In this document: piece after piece, positions 26,351 to 40,700 of the stretch
How the letters are laid out: the number at the start of each line of letters is the position of its first letter
How positions within the stretch are numbered: the stretch's first letter is position 1
Assembly: GCA_947247005.1 (NCBI GenBank)
Contig: OX365952.1
Coordinates: 5,416,501-5,480,500, forward strand
DNA: 64,000 nucleotides
Reading direction: 5' to 3'
From: Spisula solida
Lineage: Eukaryota > Mollusca > Bivalvia > Venerida > Mactridae
Made by a program: the position numbers and the translations under genes
The notes under the pieces: generated by a model
Databases searched by the model: none
What the model was told of the DNA's origin: nothing
The model's input: only the letters and a program-made list of their open reading frames with translations

Positions 26351-27657
26351 GTTATGCTCTGTTATGCTCTGTTCTCTAGGAGTCTAGCAGATCCATTTAC
26401 CATATTTGTAGTTTAAATGTAAACAGTCAATAACCCACAAAAAATGAATATACAATGTAACCTAAGTTCGCATTAAGTCAACGTGTCACGTGGTTTGGTC
26501 AGAGTTTGAATTCACTAATGGATCTGAAAATTTGTGTTACAGTCACGCAGTCACAGAAAGATACTGAAAAATGGCCGCCAATAGAATAACAAAAGTTTCC
26601 TTAAAGTGCGTTATGCTGTAGCTTATAAATTTTCTTTATATTTTAATGATGTTTAAAAATATTCCAAAAACTCTAGTATCTAGAACACATTGTTAAGGGA
26701 GATAAATACTCTGTTGCTTAGTATAGCGCTTTGACCGACCGCCATCTTGGAAAAGGAACGCTTTGAAAACATAGAGAAAACACAGAACGTGACAGCCTGT
26801 CTCTAGTCAGTTACTGATCAACTGATTACGCCATGCAAGAACATGTGATGTTATAAACAAGGAAAGTCGTATTTTTATACACATAATCAAAGTAGTTATA
26901 CGGTGAACTTAAAAACGAAAGCAGGTTCGTATCGTCCTTCGTTACTTCGTACCCAAAAATGTCACAAATTTTCTACTTACCTCCTGATCGGTATCGTTCT
27001 GTTAGTTTCGAATTAACAGTAATATTCTAGCGCCCTCTCCGGATCAGATATTTACTGCATGTGTAAGATGATTGTCGATGCATTTTTCTGGTGTTTTTAA
27101 ACCTCAACAACTTACAATCGTACATGGAGTCGGACCAGAAAGTAATGACATTTCATAATAACTTCTAGGTTAAATCAACTTGCCTAGTGTAAATGATAAA
27201 TGATACAGCTGAACTATTCTTTTATATTTAAGATATAATTCGCTAAAATAGGCTGTGCCGCCTTAGTTCATATAACCAATATAAACTGAATAGAAACATC
27301 AGCAACACTACTTCACATGATTGATGTTGATGAAAAATAGTTTTAATATCCTGTATCGAATGTAATATGTAATATTGCGGTAGACAAAGCCATACAGAAT
27401 CAGTATCCCCACAATGAGACGGTTGTTCAGTACTTCCCGCCTTCCAAATATTATATAGAAATTCTTATAGAGAAATAATAATATTCTGATACTGGATATT
27501 ATTCCAAGAAACCGTTTTGGAGTTACATCGTGTAGTTGAACGATAAGTGTCTTATATTATGTTACATCATCATACACAACTTTTTTCAGTGTTCAGCAAA
27601 ACGATAAAAACAAACCGGTCAGCGAATGCAGTTGAAATAGCAGAGCAAGAAAAGTAT

Positions 27658-27840
27658 AATTTTAAGTCAGACAGCAAAGGTAGCACTCAACTTAACCAGC
27701 CGAGCACAGAAAACATACGAGGCACAATGCCCAATTGAACAAGTAGAAGAGTCGCCCAAGTCCAAGCTGTCGAAGAGGCACAAGACGAACAGTAGGTTCT
27801 CTGTAGCTGAAATATTTTAAATGGCGGTCAACAAAAATAT
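27658..27840 (+). repeat. family R repeat copy
   Basis: AAGTCAGACAGCAAAGGTAG, AACCAGCCGAGCACAGAAAA and a trailing GCTGTCGAAGAGGC block. Confidence 0.75.
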
Positions 27841-28643
27841 AATAACGAATCGGGCATTGGAAGAATAAGCGCAAAAAATGAAACTATAAACAATCGTTAA
27901 TTTGGTGCTCAATTGGTCGCCATAATACATTTATATACGCCCGAACCAATGGCATTTTCATCCTGTATTCGTTTGATTGAATTATTAATGGCTTGTGTTC
28001 ATAATGTCTTGAGTCAGAATAACTAGAAAAAATAAGGGGAAAATGAAGTAGAGAGATGTTGACATGATATTCGTGCTGTATATACTGCATTGTGTATGTT
28101 TTCATGGTTTTTATTTCATGTCTCATTTCTATGGATCGACATCTTAAAACAATATCTACTCGTAGGGCAACAGGAGTGGTATTCACAAAGCATCTTAAGG
28201 AAAAACTTAGAATTTTCTTAAAATCTTAACATTTCCTTGAGTGTATCAGCTAAACAGATGAATCAAGATTATCATTTTTTACATAGTTTAGAAACATTAT
28301 GTAAAGAGCTACAAAACCACAAAGAAAACATGGGGTATTCATCGTTACTTGGAAAATTATGTGCAGCTCAATTTTTAACTTAAGTCAAAATATTTAAGTT
28401 TTCCATTAAGATGCTTTGTGAATACCAGCCCAGTTCTCCACGATAATACTTCATTGCAATCAACACTTCGGAGTTATATTGTTTTTATTTCTAAATTCCA
28501 CGTGAACAACAAAAACCGTTGAGGGCTGACGTGCACAAGACAGGACTATCAGTCATATTGCAATATTTGAATGTATACATGAATGTATAACATAATTCCA
28601 AGTACTGTTCAGTATACAAGATATGATGGTTTTACAATGTCAG

Positions 28644-28820
28644 TTCTTGTTCTTGTTTTTTGCGTTCGGCGGAGACAGTCGGTCGTATTAGGTGGCAATT
28701 CGGTTTTATCCCTGCTTAATTGGTCATTTACCTCCGGCTTCAAGGAGACGGGAAGTTTGTGTGATACAAGGAATTCGGGCTGGCTGCCCAAGCTTTTTTC
28801 GAAAAGACACCTTAGGTCTA
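28644..28820 (-). mobile_element. SINE-like insertion (177 bp)
   Basis: Comparison with the paralogous sequence at 38000-38045 shows an insertion between ACAATGTCAG and TATCAGTAATAATCGG. It is more GC-rich than its surroundings, and on the minus strand it ends in a CAAGAA-rich tail, as SINEs do. A tRNA-like promoter is not obvious, so the class is uncertain. Confidence 0.6.
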
Positions 28821-30027
28821 TATCAGTAATAATCGGCTAAAAATAGTCTAAGCAACATGGATTTTGTATGATTTACGTAGAAACTTCACTTGCTGAATTG
28901 GTTAAAATGAAATATAGGAACCATTTCACTTGATTGATCCGAAAATTACACCTGATTAAACGATACGTTTCTGTTAAGTTACTTCTTACAATTGCCTCCA
29001 CTATTAATGGATAAAAATGTAAGGTAAATCACTCTCAGTATAATGATTGCACGTCGATTTCTTTACGTCTAATATACTTTTATGTGTCTTTAAAAGCATC
29101 AAAAACTAGAAGACCTCTCTTCTAATTCTTAATAATAAAGGACACAAGACAATTTTTTGAACAGGCGTTATGGTGTTTACTGAATCAACTACCTGTAACA
29201 AAAAACTAGTTAAAGAGCCAATCAGACAAGACCAAATCTTAAATTGCATGAAATAAGACATATTAGACACCCGTGGCCGCGAATTCGGGAATGCAGCTCG
29301 GTTTATGACCGTTAAATGCATTTTTTCTTAAAACAATTGGCAGTATGCGCATAGAAAATTTTCCTATTTGTAACCAAATAATTCTTCATATTTTCCAATA
29401 TAGCAAATGTGAGGAACGTATCATTGAATCTGGTAAAATGTATTTGTAATATCACTTGCCAAATGATACCTCACTGTCACCAATTATTGAAGAAAATGTG
29501 AGGTTTTCTTTTTCACTTTTATCTAATATCCGTCGGTTGTCTAGAATGCATGTAAAATGCGTAGAATTATGGTTCCGGTCTTGCACTTCTACGGAAGCAC
29601 ATGTAATAACTGTATGACTCAATTCATAAAGTAATTCAACTGCCAGAGTTAGGTTAAGTTGACATTTTGTTCGGTATTAAAACAGAGACGATTAAATGAC
29701 AAGAAATGTCTTGATATTATTTAGAGTTAGTTGGTCATTATATGACAAGGTGCGTTGCAATACTAGTAGTCTTGAGAGTATATTCAATACAAGTATTTAC
29801 ACATTACGTTTACCCAAACCATAGATTGGTTCCGGATATAATATCAATTAAGAACAACTCCGCTTCCTCTCAGTGGATGGAGCTCTGTTTAGTTAATGCA
29901 AAAATAAAAGATATTGAAATATGTAAAAAAATAATCAATTTTTGGATATCAAAGTGTGTACTAATTTGTAACTGATAGGATTACGACCAAACTTGTACGT
30001 ACTGTACATATAAATAATTCTATACAT

Positions 30028-30068
30028 TTCGCTGGCTTAGAATTAGAAGGTCGTAAGGACTACTTATA
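30028..30068. mobile_element. MITE family TCGCTGGCTTAGAAT, terminal fragment
   Basis: CGCTGGCTTAGAATTAGAAG followed by GTCGTAAGGACTACTTATAA matches one end of the 46.5-kb element. It stops just before the RTE 5' region, so it is truncated. Confidence 0.65.
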
Positions 30069-30089
30069 AAGCCAGTTATAGCCTTTCAT

Positions 30090-31440
30090 TCAATAAGACC
30101 TGTGTGACACAGCAATGGGATCCTCCCAGAGGTTGTAGACAGTTAACAGGGTACCATGTGGCCCCAGACAGAAGCACAACGTCTCGGAGGAGTCAAGGTC
30201 CCAGGAAGTATGACATGCATGACCCACCGGCGTGTGAATATGCTCTGCCTTCAGGAAACCTAGTCCCCAGATATGGGTTAAATAGCTCCACTGCCTTGTG
30301 GATGGCTTGGGAAAGTCAAAGGCTATTGGAGACAACCAAGACAGAATAACGGGTAGATGGAACTTGTTAGCATGGCAAATGCAATCACCGACCGGAAGGA
30401 AACCCAGAGAGAAAACCCGGTCCGACAGAGCGGAGTCTATGCGTTGAACCAACCATTTTAAAAACTAAACGGAAACTGATGCAGCAATACTCAATGCAAG
30501 TTCCCAAAGGGATAATAGTTGTACTAACAACTCTATGAATGACGGTAGCCAAACCAGACATAGAGCTAACGACAGGAATAGTATTTTCCAAAAACACATC
30601 TATACGTAGGAACGTGGAATATACGCACAATGTATGAGACAGGAAAAACAGCGCAGGTTGTTAAAGAGATGAGGCGATTCAGTTTGGACATTCTTTGTGT
30701 GAGCGAATGTAGATGGACAGATTCGGGGTCAACCAAAACATCAACAGGTGAGAAATTATTCACTCCGGCAGAAATGACAGCCACCAATCTAGAGGTGTAG
30801 CAATTATTATGAATAGAAAAGCACAACGATCTTTGATTGAGTGGAAACCGATTGAAGAGAGAATAATAACAGCCAGATTATTCTCAAAGTATACAAAACT
30901 GACCATCATTCAATGCTATGCACCTACCAGCGATTCCAGCGAGGACGAAAAGAAAACCTTCTATGAGAAACTACAAAGCGTGATTATCAAAACACCATCA
31001 CATGGTCTTCTACTAGTATGTGGAGACTTAAATTCAAAAGATGGAAATGATAATGAAGGAAGAGAAAAGATAACGGGAAAGAATGGAGTAGGAACAACCA
31101 TGAGAATGGTGAATTATTTTGTAACCTGTGTGAACTAAATGATATAGTTATTGGTGGCACTCTATTCCAACATAGGGATATTACAAACTTACATGGTTTT
31201 CTGCCAACAGAAGAGATTATGATCAAATAGACCACATTGCAATCAATGGTAAACGGAGACACTCCCTGATGGTTGTGAAAGTGGAAAGGGGTTAAATTAT
31301 GGCTCAAGTCACCACCTAGTAGTGAGTTAGATCAGACTGAGTTTGAAGAAACCAACAAAAAGCCTGACTAATCGGCAATTACACAACACAAAGAAACTCA
31401 AACACCTGATGTCCAACTAAAATTCTTAGACTTGGTACAA
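30090..31440 (+). pseudogene. RTE-type LINE 5' part with AP endonuclease domain
   Basis: After about 500 bp of GC-richer leader, a broken frame reads VGTWNIRTMYETGKTAQVV, EMRRFSLDILCVSECRW (the catalytic ..E.RW motif of apurinic endonucleases), then NRKAQRSLIEWKPIEERI, LTIIQCYAPTSDS and LLLVCGDLNSKDG. These are the TWN, E.R, YAP and GDxN boxes of the LINE endonuclease. It then runs through traces such as GGTLFQHRDI up to about 31340. Stops and frameshifts make it dead. The reverse transcriptase half is missing, which is unusual because LINEs normally lose their 5' end. Confidence 0.87.
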
Positions 31441-34064
31441 GTAACGAGCCTAAACGACTTTCAAAATGGAGTGTTTAGCATAATGCAATATTTAAACTAA
31501 CTATGTGTAAGAAGGTCTAGACGATTGCAATAGGGCAGGTTTGCTTGCCAAGTTTCTTCCACAACTTCTTAATTGAAACAACAAATAAGTCTCATACAAG
31601 ACAACAAAACACATAATAAAAAGAGCTTCTACCGTGTTTTTAATTCAAACTGCATAATACTCGCATTGAAAGTGACATAATAAAACTCGAATTTCTTTTT
31701 TCCAAATTGAGATGTGGTAATATTGTAGCAAATTATGTGTATAAGAACGTCTAGACAATGTCATTATAGATAGCTGTGATTCATATGTTGTAACATTGTA
31801 CCACTAACGTAAACTAATCGGTCAGATTAATCGTCTCAATTTGTTCGCCTTGAGTATGTAAATGTCAACATCTTCTCAAATCACTCAACAGTTAGAGGCC
31901 AGTTAGGATATTGTGAGAGTGACGTTGTCGTTTATGTGTACACGAAATATTACAACCACTGTCTTAACAGGTAGAGCGAATACCGAATGTTAGTTTAGCA
32001 TTGAAAGTGTAGCTGTCTATATAAGCCTTTTTAATTGGTTATACACCATAAAAGTGGACTCAACCGCTGTGTCACTCTATTTCACACTGGCTGGACTATA
32101 GTAGTATCACAAATGCTATATCAATAATAATAATAATACTTTGGTAGTTTCAACTTGTGACGGTCGGATCTAGCACCATTTTTAAGCAGTTGAAGTTAAA
32201 ATTCATACGCAAGGGAAACAGTCTCAGCAAATACAATGAGTCATGAAATACACAAAACATTCTATATAAAGAACGAGCACATACCACGGGCCACAATGGC
32301 AAACACAAAATGAACAAGAATGGTAAGTAAGTTTTGTTATGGATATATAAAAGAATACATGTATATACTGTCAACTCAATTTTATTCTTTATTGAAGAAC
32401 TGACCGAGCTCTCGCATTTGAAAGGGACCACACAATTAAATGCCCACTATTAAAGGATTTTCTCCCATACACAAATGTTAATGTTTTTTGTAATTGAAAT
32501 AAAGTCGTGTATTTAGTAATGTTCGGATAACATACAATTGTATGTGCAAATATAGCATCCATCATGGCCCATGTTCATATTTGTTTCGGGGTGCTGGTGA
32601 TGTTGCACTATTGCCATTGTGACTTGGGATAGATCATTCTTACCCACATATTTATTAGTTTGAAAGCGAATTAAAACAAAGGATAAAATAATACAGTCTT
32701 ATCAATATATAATCATTTTACTAGCTTTTATTATTGACTCATGCATCAGGCCGACGTTACAGGATCCGTTGACAAATGATAGGATTATTCATTTGTATTT
32801 CAGTTGTAAATAATAGCTAACTGTTGCATAGCACATTGAATTCCCTTGGAAACCAGTCGCGACTGGTCATAAAAAGGAGAGATATTTCCCATAGGACAAT
32901 CACTGTGTCCGACAACGTTCATCTTAATAGACTTTGCCACAAAATTAATTAAATAGATATAATACAGTTTGTCATAATTCGATACGGTTCCAAGTCAAAT
33001 AATGAAACGTCGACGCATTTATAAATGCGCTCGCATAAACAATGTACAGCACAACATTTATAGAGTTTGCATGTTCTGAAATTTGCAGGAATGATAAAAA
33101 TATAAGGTATTGCAGTGTTTTGATAGCATAATTGATTGCGCTCGAGTTAAACGAATATAAATGTATCCTAACGAATCATAACGATAATTATAACTAATCA
33201 ACATAGAAAGATGCAGAAGTTTTCCACCAAATGATTACGTTCAGAAAACCACCTATGCGTTAAACATCTTTTCATGTTAGAACTTCTGTCGCGTATATTT
33301 CCCACAGGATCGCTAAATGTATGCCACCATTCCACGTTTTGCTTACAGTGCACTTTTGTACTTAGAGCTGGTTTTTGAATATTCAAAGAAACGGTAAAAT
33401 TATCAACCACAAGTGCATGTCGTATTTAAATTGATATGCATCAAGCAAAATTAATGCGAATGCATTTAAAAAAACTGGAGATCAGCTGAATTCTAGTGAC
33501 ATATTTCAATATTAATACCATGCACATTAAATGTCTAGTAAATTACTATTGGGTTGCTGAAGACATTTTAGTGATAGGGTCTTTTTAGTCCATTCTTGAT
33601 CTTGGTCATATTTAAACTTAGACTCTGATACCCCATAACATGTCACCTTATATTTGAGAAACAATTGGAACGTAAGCAAACATTACCACACACACATACT
33701 TATACGTCGTTACTTTAAAACCAGTCCAAACAGGATAGAATAATTAGCAACTTGACTTCACATGATTGATGTTGAAGTCAGGTCAGGTGTTTAATATCCT
33801 GTATTGAATGCAATTTTGTGTTAGACGAAACCATATATCAACAGTATTCAACAATGGGACGGTTTTCCGTTTTCCAAATATCGTAAAGAAATTCTTTTTA
33901 GAAAGATGATTATCCTGTTATAGGAAACTATTACAAGAAAAACACTATCTGGAAATGCATCGTGTGATTGAGCAAATTGTGTCAAACTATGTTACATAAT
34001 CATGCGTAGCTTATTTCTGTTTCGTGCTCAGCTTAGTCAATGACACATAACCACTTGCAGGAAA

Positions 34065-34165
34065 ACGATAATAACTATTCAGACAAGGAAGGCAACACCA
34101 AACATAAACAGCAGTGCATAAAGGGCACATAAAAGAAACAACGAATAAGAAAAATCACAGAAAAC
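34065..34165 (+). repeat. family R-like start in unit U2
   Basis: CAGACAAGGAAGGCAACACC followed by AAACA.CAG blocks. It is shared at the same position with U3 (41600-41700), so it predates the duplication. Confidence 0.6.
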
Positions 34166-34534
34166 TCACAGACCACCATGAATGAATAAATGAATAAGAA
34201 AAATGAAACGTAAAAGATACAAAGTCCTACCTTTACATGTCCATTCTGGTTCAATAAAGTATACTCAGCGTCAATGAAAAGTAACCACTCTATTGATTCT
34301 TATATTTTACAAAATTCAAACACGACTGTGATTTGACCTTACTGTGTAGTCACAGCTATCCTATTTAAAAACCTTTTGTACCGATAAGTCATATCGTATA
34401 CAAAATGCAGAGGTATGTGTAAGTGGTAACTTTTTAGTGACGCCTAGTATATATGCGAGTGTAAAAACACGGTAAATTGAATAAATATAACCTTGCAGCA
34501 TTTGACATGATTTGAATGGTTGCCAAGCACAATA

Positions 34535-34830
34535 TAATAGAAAGTCTGACAGGGAAGGCAGCACTCAACTTAACTTGTCAAACATAGAAAACCGAAAAAC
34601 ATCACATACGACAATTACAAGGCACAAAGCCCAACACACAATTGAACGAGAAAATAAACTTAATCGCTGAAAGTCAAAGTTTCGGCTGTCACAAAGTATC
34701 TTGAAAGTCAAAGTCCCAGCTGTCAAAAAGCTGAATGATCTCTTTTTAGCTGAACAAAATACCCTTAGTACCTAGTTTTAGCTGTAAAAAGTCATAAAAA
34801 GGTTAAGAATAACAGTAAATGGTAAATCCT
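34535..34830 (+). repeat. family R repeat copy
   Basis: CTGACAGGGAAGGCAGCACT, ACAATTGAACGAGAAAATAA, then several CAGCTGTCAAAAAGCTGAAT-type subrepeats. Confidence 0.75.
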
Positions 34831-35369
34831 GCAGTCATATGCATGTCGTATAGATATGTTTTCGGCTGTTCCCATTTTACATTTACTTAAACAATTATTT
34901 TAGTTCAACATAGAATGCCAATGTCACTTTAACACGCTGCCAAATCTTGATTTCGATAACATTATAACTGTGAATCGTTTATACTTCTAACACGACATCG
35001 CCGTCTTTTATAATTAGCGAATTACATTATACAAAATGAGCCAATTTCCAGTCAATTAGGAAGTAAATTTACAAATTTCAGCCATTAGTAACGTATGTCC
35101 GTTCTCAATGACACTGTTTAACAAAATTTAGACTAGCCAATTTGCTGAACTTCGCTTAATGTCATTATCCTGCAATGGATGAAACCCATCTATATTTCTA
35201 CGAAAAAGATCAAATGTACGTTATTAGAATATTACATACGCTTGAATGATTAGATAGCACTCTGTTGTTGTCACACATGGTTCGATAAAATGCGTTTTGT
35301 GCTAAAGATGTAGGCTGGGAACACGGATGCTGGGTTTTATTATTACTCCAGATACAAAGAATATGTGGC

Positions 35370-35990
35370 CTTTATAGCACGATGTTTGTCGGTCGGTCGG
35401 TCGGTTAGTTGGTTGGTCCGTGAACATTTTCTCTGGGTTGTTTCTCTGTAACAATTGGTCGCATTTCGATAAATCTTGGTTTGTCTCATTAGTACCAAGT
35501 GTAGTTGTGCAAATCGTCGTCGGACGTTGGTCGGAACAATTTTAAGGGATTATTGCCTTTGGTATTTTACACTAAATTTTGTCTGGGCTATTCCTTGGTA
35601 ACCATTGGTTGTATTTCATTGAAACTTTGCATGACTGATTAGTAAACCGTCTAGTTGTGCACATCAATGACACTCATTTGTCGGATTTATTTCAAGGGAG
35701 TTACTGCTCTTTGTATGTTTACATTTATAATTTTGTCTGCGCTAGTTCCCTGTACCCATTGGTCAGATTTCAACGATACTTTTCATTACTGTTTTTTACC
35801 ATTGTCGATTTTTTCAGACATATTTCTATTGTTTGTCGGATTTAACCTTTAAAGTTTATTCAGCCCAATGCGAATTCTGAATATCGTTGGCAATCAATAG
35901 TCAGACCAGATTTTAGGTAGTTATTGTCCTTTGATATTTTCACTTCTGATGTGAACATAAACGAGGCTTATACATGTACAAAGGGATCTG
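35370..35990 (+). repeat. TCGG-run and roughly 160-bp tandem repeats
   Basis: (GGTC)n at 35390-35410 is followed by three to four diverged units, each with (C)TGGTAACCATTGGTTG-like, GATTAGTA(A)AC, TAGTTGTGCA and GGGA.TTA(T/C)TGC motifs. The style is the same as 61976-62460. It lies between U2 and U3 blocks, so it inserted there. Confidence 0.7.
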
Positions 35991-35994
35991 TTGG

Positions 35995-36080
35995 TTCAGT
36001 TGGGCATTGTGCCTTGTGTGTTCTCTGTGCCCGGCTGGTTAAGTTGAGTGCTGCCCTCACTGTCTGACTAATATTATCTT
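35995..36080 (-). repeat. family R repeat copy (reverse)
   Basis: GCCCGGCTGGTTAAGTTGAG, TGCTGCCCTCACTGTCTGAC, TAATATTATC. Confidence 0.75.
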
Positions 36081-37559
36081 TTTTTCATATTAATGCTTTA
36101 CATAGCGTAATTATTTATTTACTTAATGTTTTACTTTGACAATCGATACATTTCCTAACACTATTCTTTTATTCAGCTTTTAAAGCATTTTTGACAATAA
36201 TAAATGGAGGTATCTTTCAAGGACTGACAATTGATAGATAGGCAGTCCATGAACCATAAATCATGTCAGTAAGGTTTTATTTCAAATGTGGGAACGGAAA
36301 ATAGTTTTATTTCATAGTAATGTTCATCCGTATAATTAATGAAACTTAATCCCTCAAGAATAATAATTGTATTTACTGCATGTTAACAACATACTGCATT
36401 CACACGGTTACAAGGAATGTTCAAACCCGTTATGTGTCTCTTGTTATGTGTTATACGACCAATTTTAGACATTGGATTGATTCATTAATGGCAGATACAG
36501 ATTTATTTTATCTTTTCTTCTACAATGGCACAACAAATGCACAATGGTTCTGTAGGAAATGTCTATTCACCCATCAAACACGTCGCAACATTTGCATGCA
36601 ATGGGGTCCAGTGATTACAATCATCAGAATAATCCAACACAGTTCAGCTCAACTTAGTCTACAGAGCTTTCACATCATCTATCATTCTGACGATGGTACT
36701 TATGTAGGTTTTGTAGTGAATCTTCAAATGATAAATATGTCGTGTGCAACCGACTTAGCCACAACTTGCACATGTGTCAATATTGAGTAAGCCTGGGAAG
36801 CATTGACACCAACATTCATGGAGATAGTAATTGATAGATGACCTAAATGTGTTACAGGGAAGGTGTATGGAGACTTTAGATATTTGCAGCAACATTCATT
36901 TTCCGGTAGCCTTTAGGTGTAACCAGAGCCAGAAACTCATTTGCATTACAATGCCTATTTAGACAGACCATGTTATTAGCCACACGATTGAAAAGTACTA
37001 CCTACATCGAGTAACTAATCGTCGCTTCATCCATAATGAAAACTATGCATTCACAAAGGAATCATATTTTATTTCGTTAATGGGATAGAAGATCATGACG
37101 ACAGTCACAGCGATGGATCTTGAAATAAATGACATGGCGTCCTTTCAACGAATGTAATGGTATATTCTGTATCAACATTAATGTTTTGCTGTAATTGAAG
37201 TGAGGCAGACTCACATTTGTTCTTTATGGTGGCTATAACACATTTATATACGTACATTATCTGTCCGGACATGTGACAGTTTCATCCTCTGTTCGGCAGA
37301 GTGAATTATTAATGTGTTCATTATATCTGGAATCAGAATAACAAGACAAAATAAGGAAAACTGAGATTAAATCAAGTGGAGAGTTATTGACACACTCTAC
37401 CAGCGTGTAGGTTCGTGCTGTATACTGTATTGTGTATGTTTTCATTGTTTAGATTTTATTTCTCATTTCCATGTTGATAGTCCGCCGATGATAAAACTAT
37501 AGCCTTTGTTTACAAATGAAAATTAAACTTAAATGCATACAACAAACAAATTTTATTGA

Positions 37560-37781
37560 AAACACGATATTGTCTACATTGACTGTCCGGATCCAAGGGG
37601 TGAATTTTAAAGCAAATCTGTAACTAGTTTCTGAAAATGTGCCCGGTTTCCGGAGTAGAGGGGTACCGGATTTGAGGGATATAGCAATATAACATGAAAA
37701 CACAATTTGGGACCAACTGATTTGTCTGGATTAGAGAGGTTTCCGGATTAGAGAGGTTTCCGGATTAGAGGGGTTCCACTG
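37560..37781. mobile_element. pogo/Tigger-like right end
   Basis: Three CCGGATTAGAG.GG motifs end in GAGGGGTTCCACTG followed by TA, the typical terminus of pogo-type elements. The left end is not found. Confidence 0.5.
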
Positions 37782-40700
37782 TATTAATAAGAGAAATTGT
37801 AATGTTTATTAACTCAATTATATGTAAACAGGCGACTGCCCTGAATAATCGAGTTTTACCACGTTGGAATTATATTTTGTTTATCTGTATTTCACATTAG
37901 CAACACAAACCTTTGAGAACTAAACAACCGCGTTCTCAAGACGTGACTATTAGTCATATTACAATATTTGAATGAATAAACATCATTCCAGTTACTGGTT
38001 AGTATACAATACATGTGTGTGTTACAATATCAGTAATAATCGGCTGAAAATATTCTAAGCAACATGGATTGTGTGTGATATATGTACACGCTTCAATTAA
38101 CATTACTGAATTGGTTATTTAAAATGAAATACATACACATGTTATTAAATTGATAAATTAAATACAACCATGTGAATTGATTGGTGAGAAAATTACCCTT
38201 CAAGAAAGGTTACATTTCTGTAAAGTTACTACATTGCCTTTATCATTATTAGACAGCGTAAGGAATGTCGTTCTTAGTATGATTGCAATGCTAACAACTT
38301 TACGTTTTATTTGCACTGTTACAGATGTATGACTTTGTATCCTTAAGCGTATCAAGCACACGAATACCTCTTTTCTAAGTATAAACAATAATAGCACAAG
38401 ATAAGTTTTGAAGACATTTCGCCTTCAAATTTGGCATGTGTATAGATGAAACATTGTATCATATACATGTATACAGGTTCACAAAATGTTTGCTTGTTTG
38501 GAAATAACACGAAAACGTATAGATACATATCAGAAAAAGACAACCCGGTTACTTATCAAGTGATAACTCGCTTGTTTTATTTTTTTTCTGTCCAGTAATA
38601 CATCGATATATTGGTCATTGATTCATCTCAAAGAAACTACAAACATATCTTATAGATTCTATCATGTTGGTAGGTACAAAATAAAAAACACTTACACTTG
38701 TCCTAATACGCTATTGGATTTTCTCGTAGTGTCCAAATGTCATTCTAATGTCAAAATACCACAATGTACGGTGTGATGTAGTGCAATATTTGAACTTATT
38801 ATGTGTAAGAAAGTCTAGACAATGCCAATATGGTAGGTTTGTTTGCCAGGTTTCTTCTGCAAATTCATAATACTCACATTGAAGGTGACAATATAAAAAC
38901 TCGAATTTCTTTTTTCCAAAAGGAGATGTTGAAATATCGTGACCAATTATGTGTACACTGTATAAGAACGTCTAGACAATGTCATTATATAAGTTGTGCA
39001 TCATATTTTGTACATAACATTGTACCACTAACCTAAACTTATCGGTCGGATTAATACATCTTTAGTATGTAAATGTCAACATATCCTAACCGTTGTAGAG
39101 GCCAGTTAGGATATTGTGAGAGTGATGTTGTCGTTTATGTGTACACAAAAGATTACAATCATTGTCAAAACAGGTAGAGCGAATCTAGATTAGCATTGGA
39201 AGTATAGCTGTGTGTGTAAGACTTTATAATTGGTTATACACCATAATAGGGGACACGACCGCTGTATCACTCTATTTCACACTGACTGGGCTATACTAGT
39301 TTCACACATTCTATATCAGTAATAATAATGATAACTACACTGTTAATTGTGGATTACATGCTTGATAGCAAATATCATTTTTATATGAATAAGTCATATA
39401 TATAATAATAGCTTTTCTTATTCATGTGTTTGTGATGGTCGGATCTAGCACCATTTTTAAGCAATTGAAGTTAAAATGCATACGCAAGGGAAACAGCCTT
39501 CAGCAAATACAGGAGTCACGAAATACACAAAACATACTACATGTATACAGAAATAGTACATACCATTGGCTACAATGGCAAACACAAAATGAACAAAAAT
39601 GGTAAGTAAACTTTGTTATGGATAAATAAAAGTTTATATCGTCAACTCAATTTTATTCTTTGTGGAAGAACTGACCGAGCTCTCGCATTCGAAAGGGATC
39701 ACGAAACTAAATTCCCACTATTAAAGGATTTTCTCCAATACACATATATAAATGTTTTTTGTAATTGAAATAAAGTCATATATTTTGTGATGTTCGGATA
39801 ACATATGTACAAATATAACATCCGTCATGGTCTATGTTCTAATTTGTTCCTGGATGCTGGTGCTGTTGCACTATCTCCGTAGTGACTTGGGAAAGATCAT
39901 TCTTACCCATATATTTATGAGTTTGAAAGCAAATTAGGAACAAAGGATAAAATACTACAGGCTTATCAATATGTCATCATTTTACTAGCTTTTACTATTG
40001 ACGCATGCACCAGGCCTCCATTACAGGATCCGTTGACAAATGATAGGATTATTTATTTGTATTTAAATTGTAAATAACAGCATAGCATAACTGTTGCATT
40101 GCACATTGCATTACCTTGGGAACCACAAATAAATAACCTTCTGAACTGGCGACGGGTCATAAAAAGGAGAGAAATTTTCCATAGGACAGTCACTGAGTCA
40201 GCCAGCGTTCATCATAATAGACTTTGTCACAAAATTAAATAGATATTATACAGTGAGTATGTCATAATTCGTTACAGTTCCAAGTCAAATATTGAGACGT
40301 CGACGCATTTGTAAATGCGTTCACGTATACAATGTTTGAGATTCTGAAATTTTCAGGAATGATAAAAATATACGGTATTGCTGGGTTTTGGTAGCATAGT
40401 TGATTGCGCTCGAGTTAAACGAATATAAATGTATCCTAACGATTTATAACGATTATTATATCTAATCAAAATAGACCGATGCCGAGGTATTCCACCAAAT
40501 GATTTCGTTCAGAAATCCATCTATGCGTTGAACATCTTTTCATGTTTAGAATTTCTGCCGCGTATATTTTCCACAGGATCGCTAAATGTAAGCCACAATT
40601 CCACGTTTTGCTTAAAATGTATTTTTGTACTTGGAGCTGGTTCTTGAATGTCAAAGAAACGGTAAAATTATCAACAACAAGTGTATGTCGTATTTCAATT

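Larger units (their letters stand above)
21190..27600 (+). repeat. segmental unit U1
   Basis: Direct-order paralogue of U2-U4. Landmarks are M1 (about 21410-21545), M2 (22560), M3 (22690-22860), M4 (23690-24010), M5 (25205-25320), M6 (25500-25630) and M7 (27280-27545). A piece homologous to 32000-32110 lies inverted at 21190-21300. No coding frame is conserved between units. Confidence 0.75.
27890..35290 (+). repeat. segmental unit U2
   Basis: Landmarks M1 (27900-28040), M8 (28500-28980), M2 (29205-29280), M3 (29340-29560), M4 (31460-31800), S (31810-32120), M5 (32395-32520), M6 (32690-32770), M7 (33740-33975), then blocks at 34030-34240 and 34830-35290, all in the same order as U3. It is interrupted by an RTE LINE 5' part (30090-31440) and a SINE-like insertion (28644-28820). 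Confidence 0.85.

Noticed and set aside
28583..28840. 85-codon plus-strand frame
   Set aside because: Most of it lies in a SINE-like insertion absent from the paralogous unit at 38.0 kb.
36380..36790. 136-codon plus-strand frame
   Set aside because: The paralogous sequence at 42860-43105 does not keep the frame, and no domain or splice context is visible.
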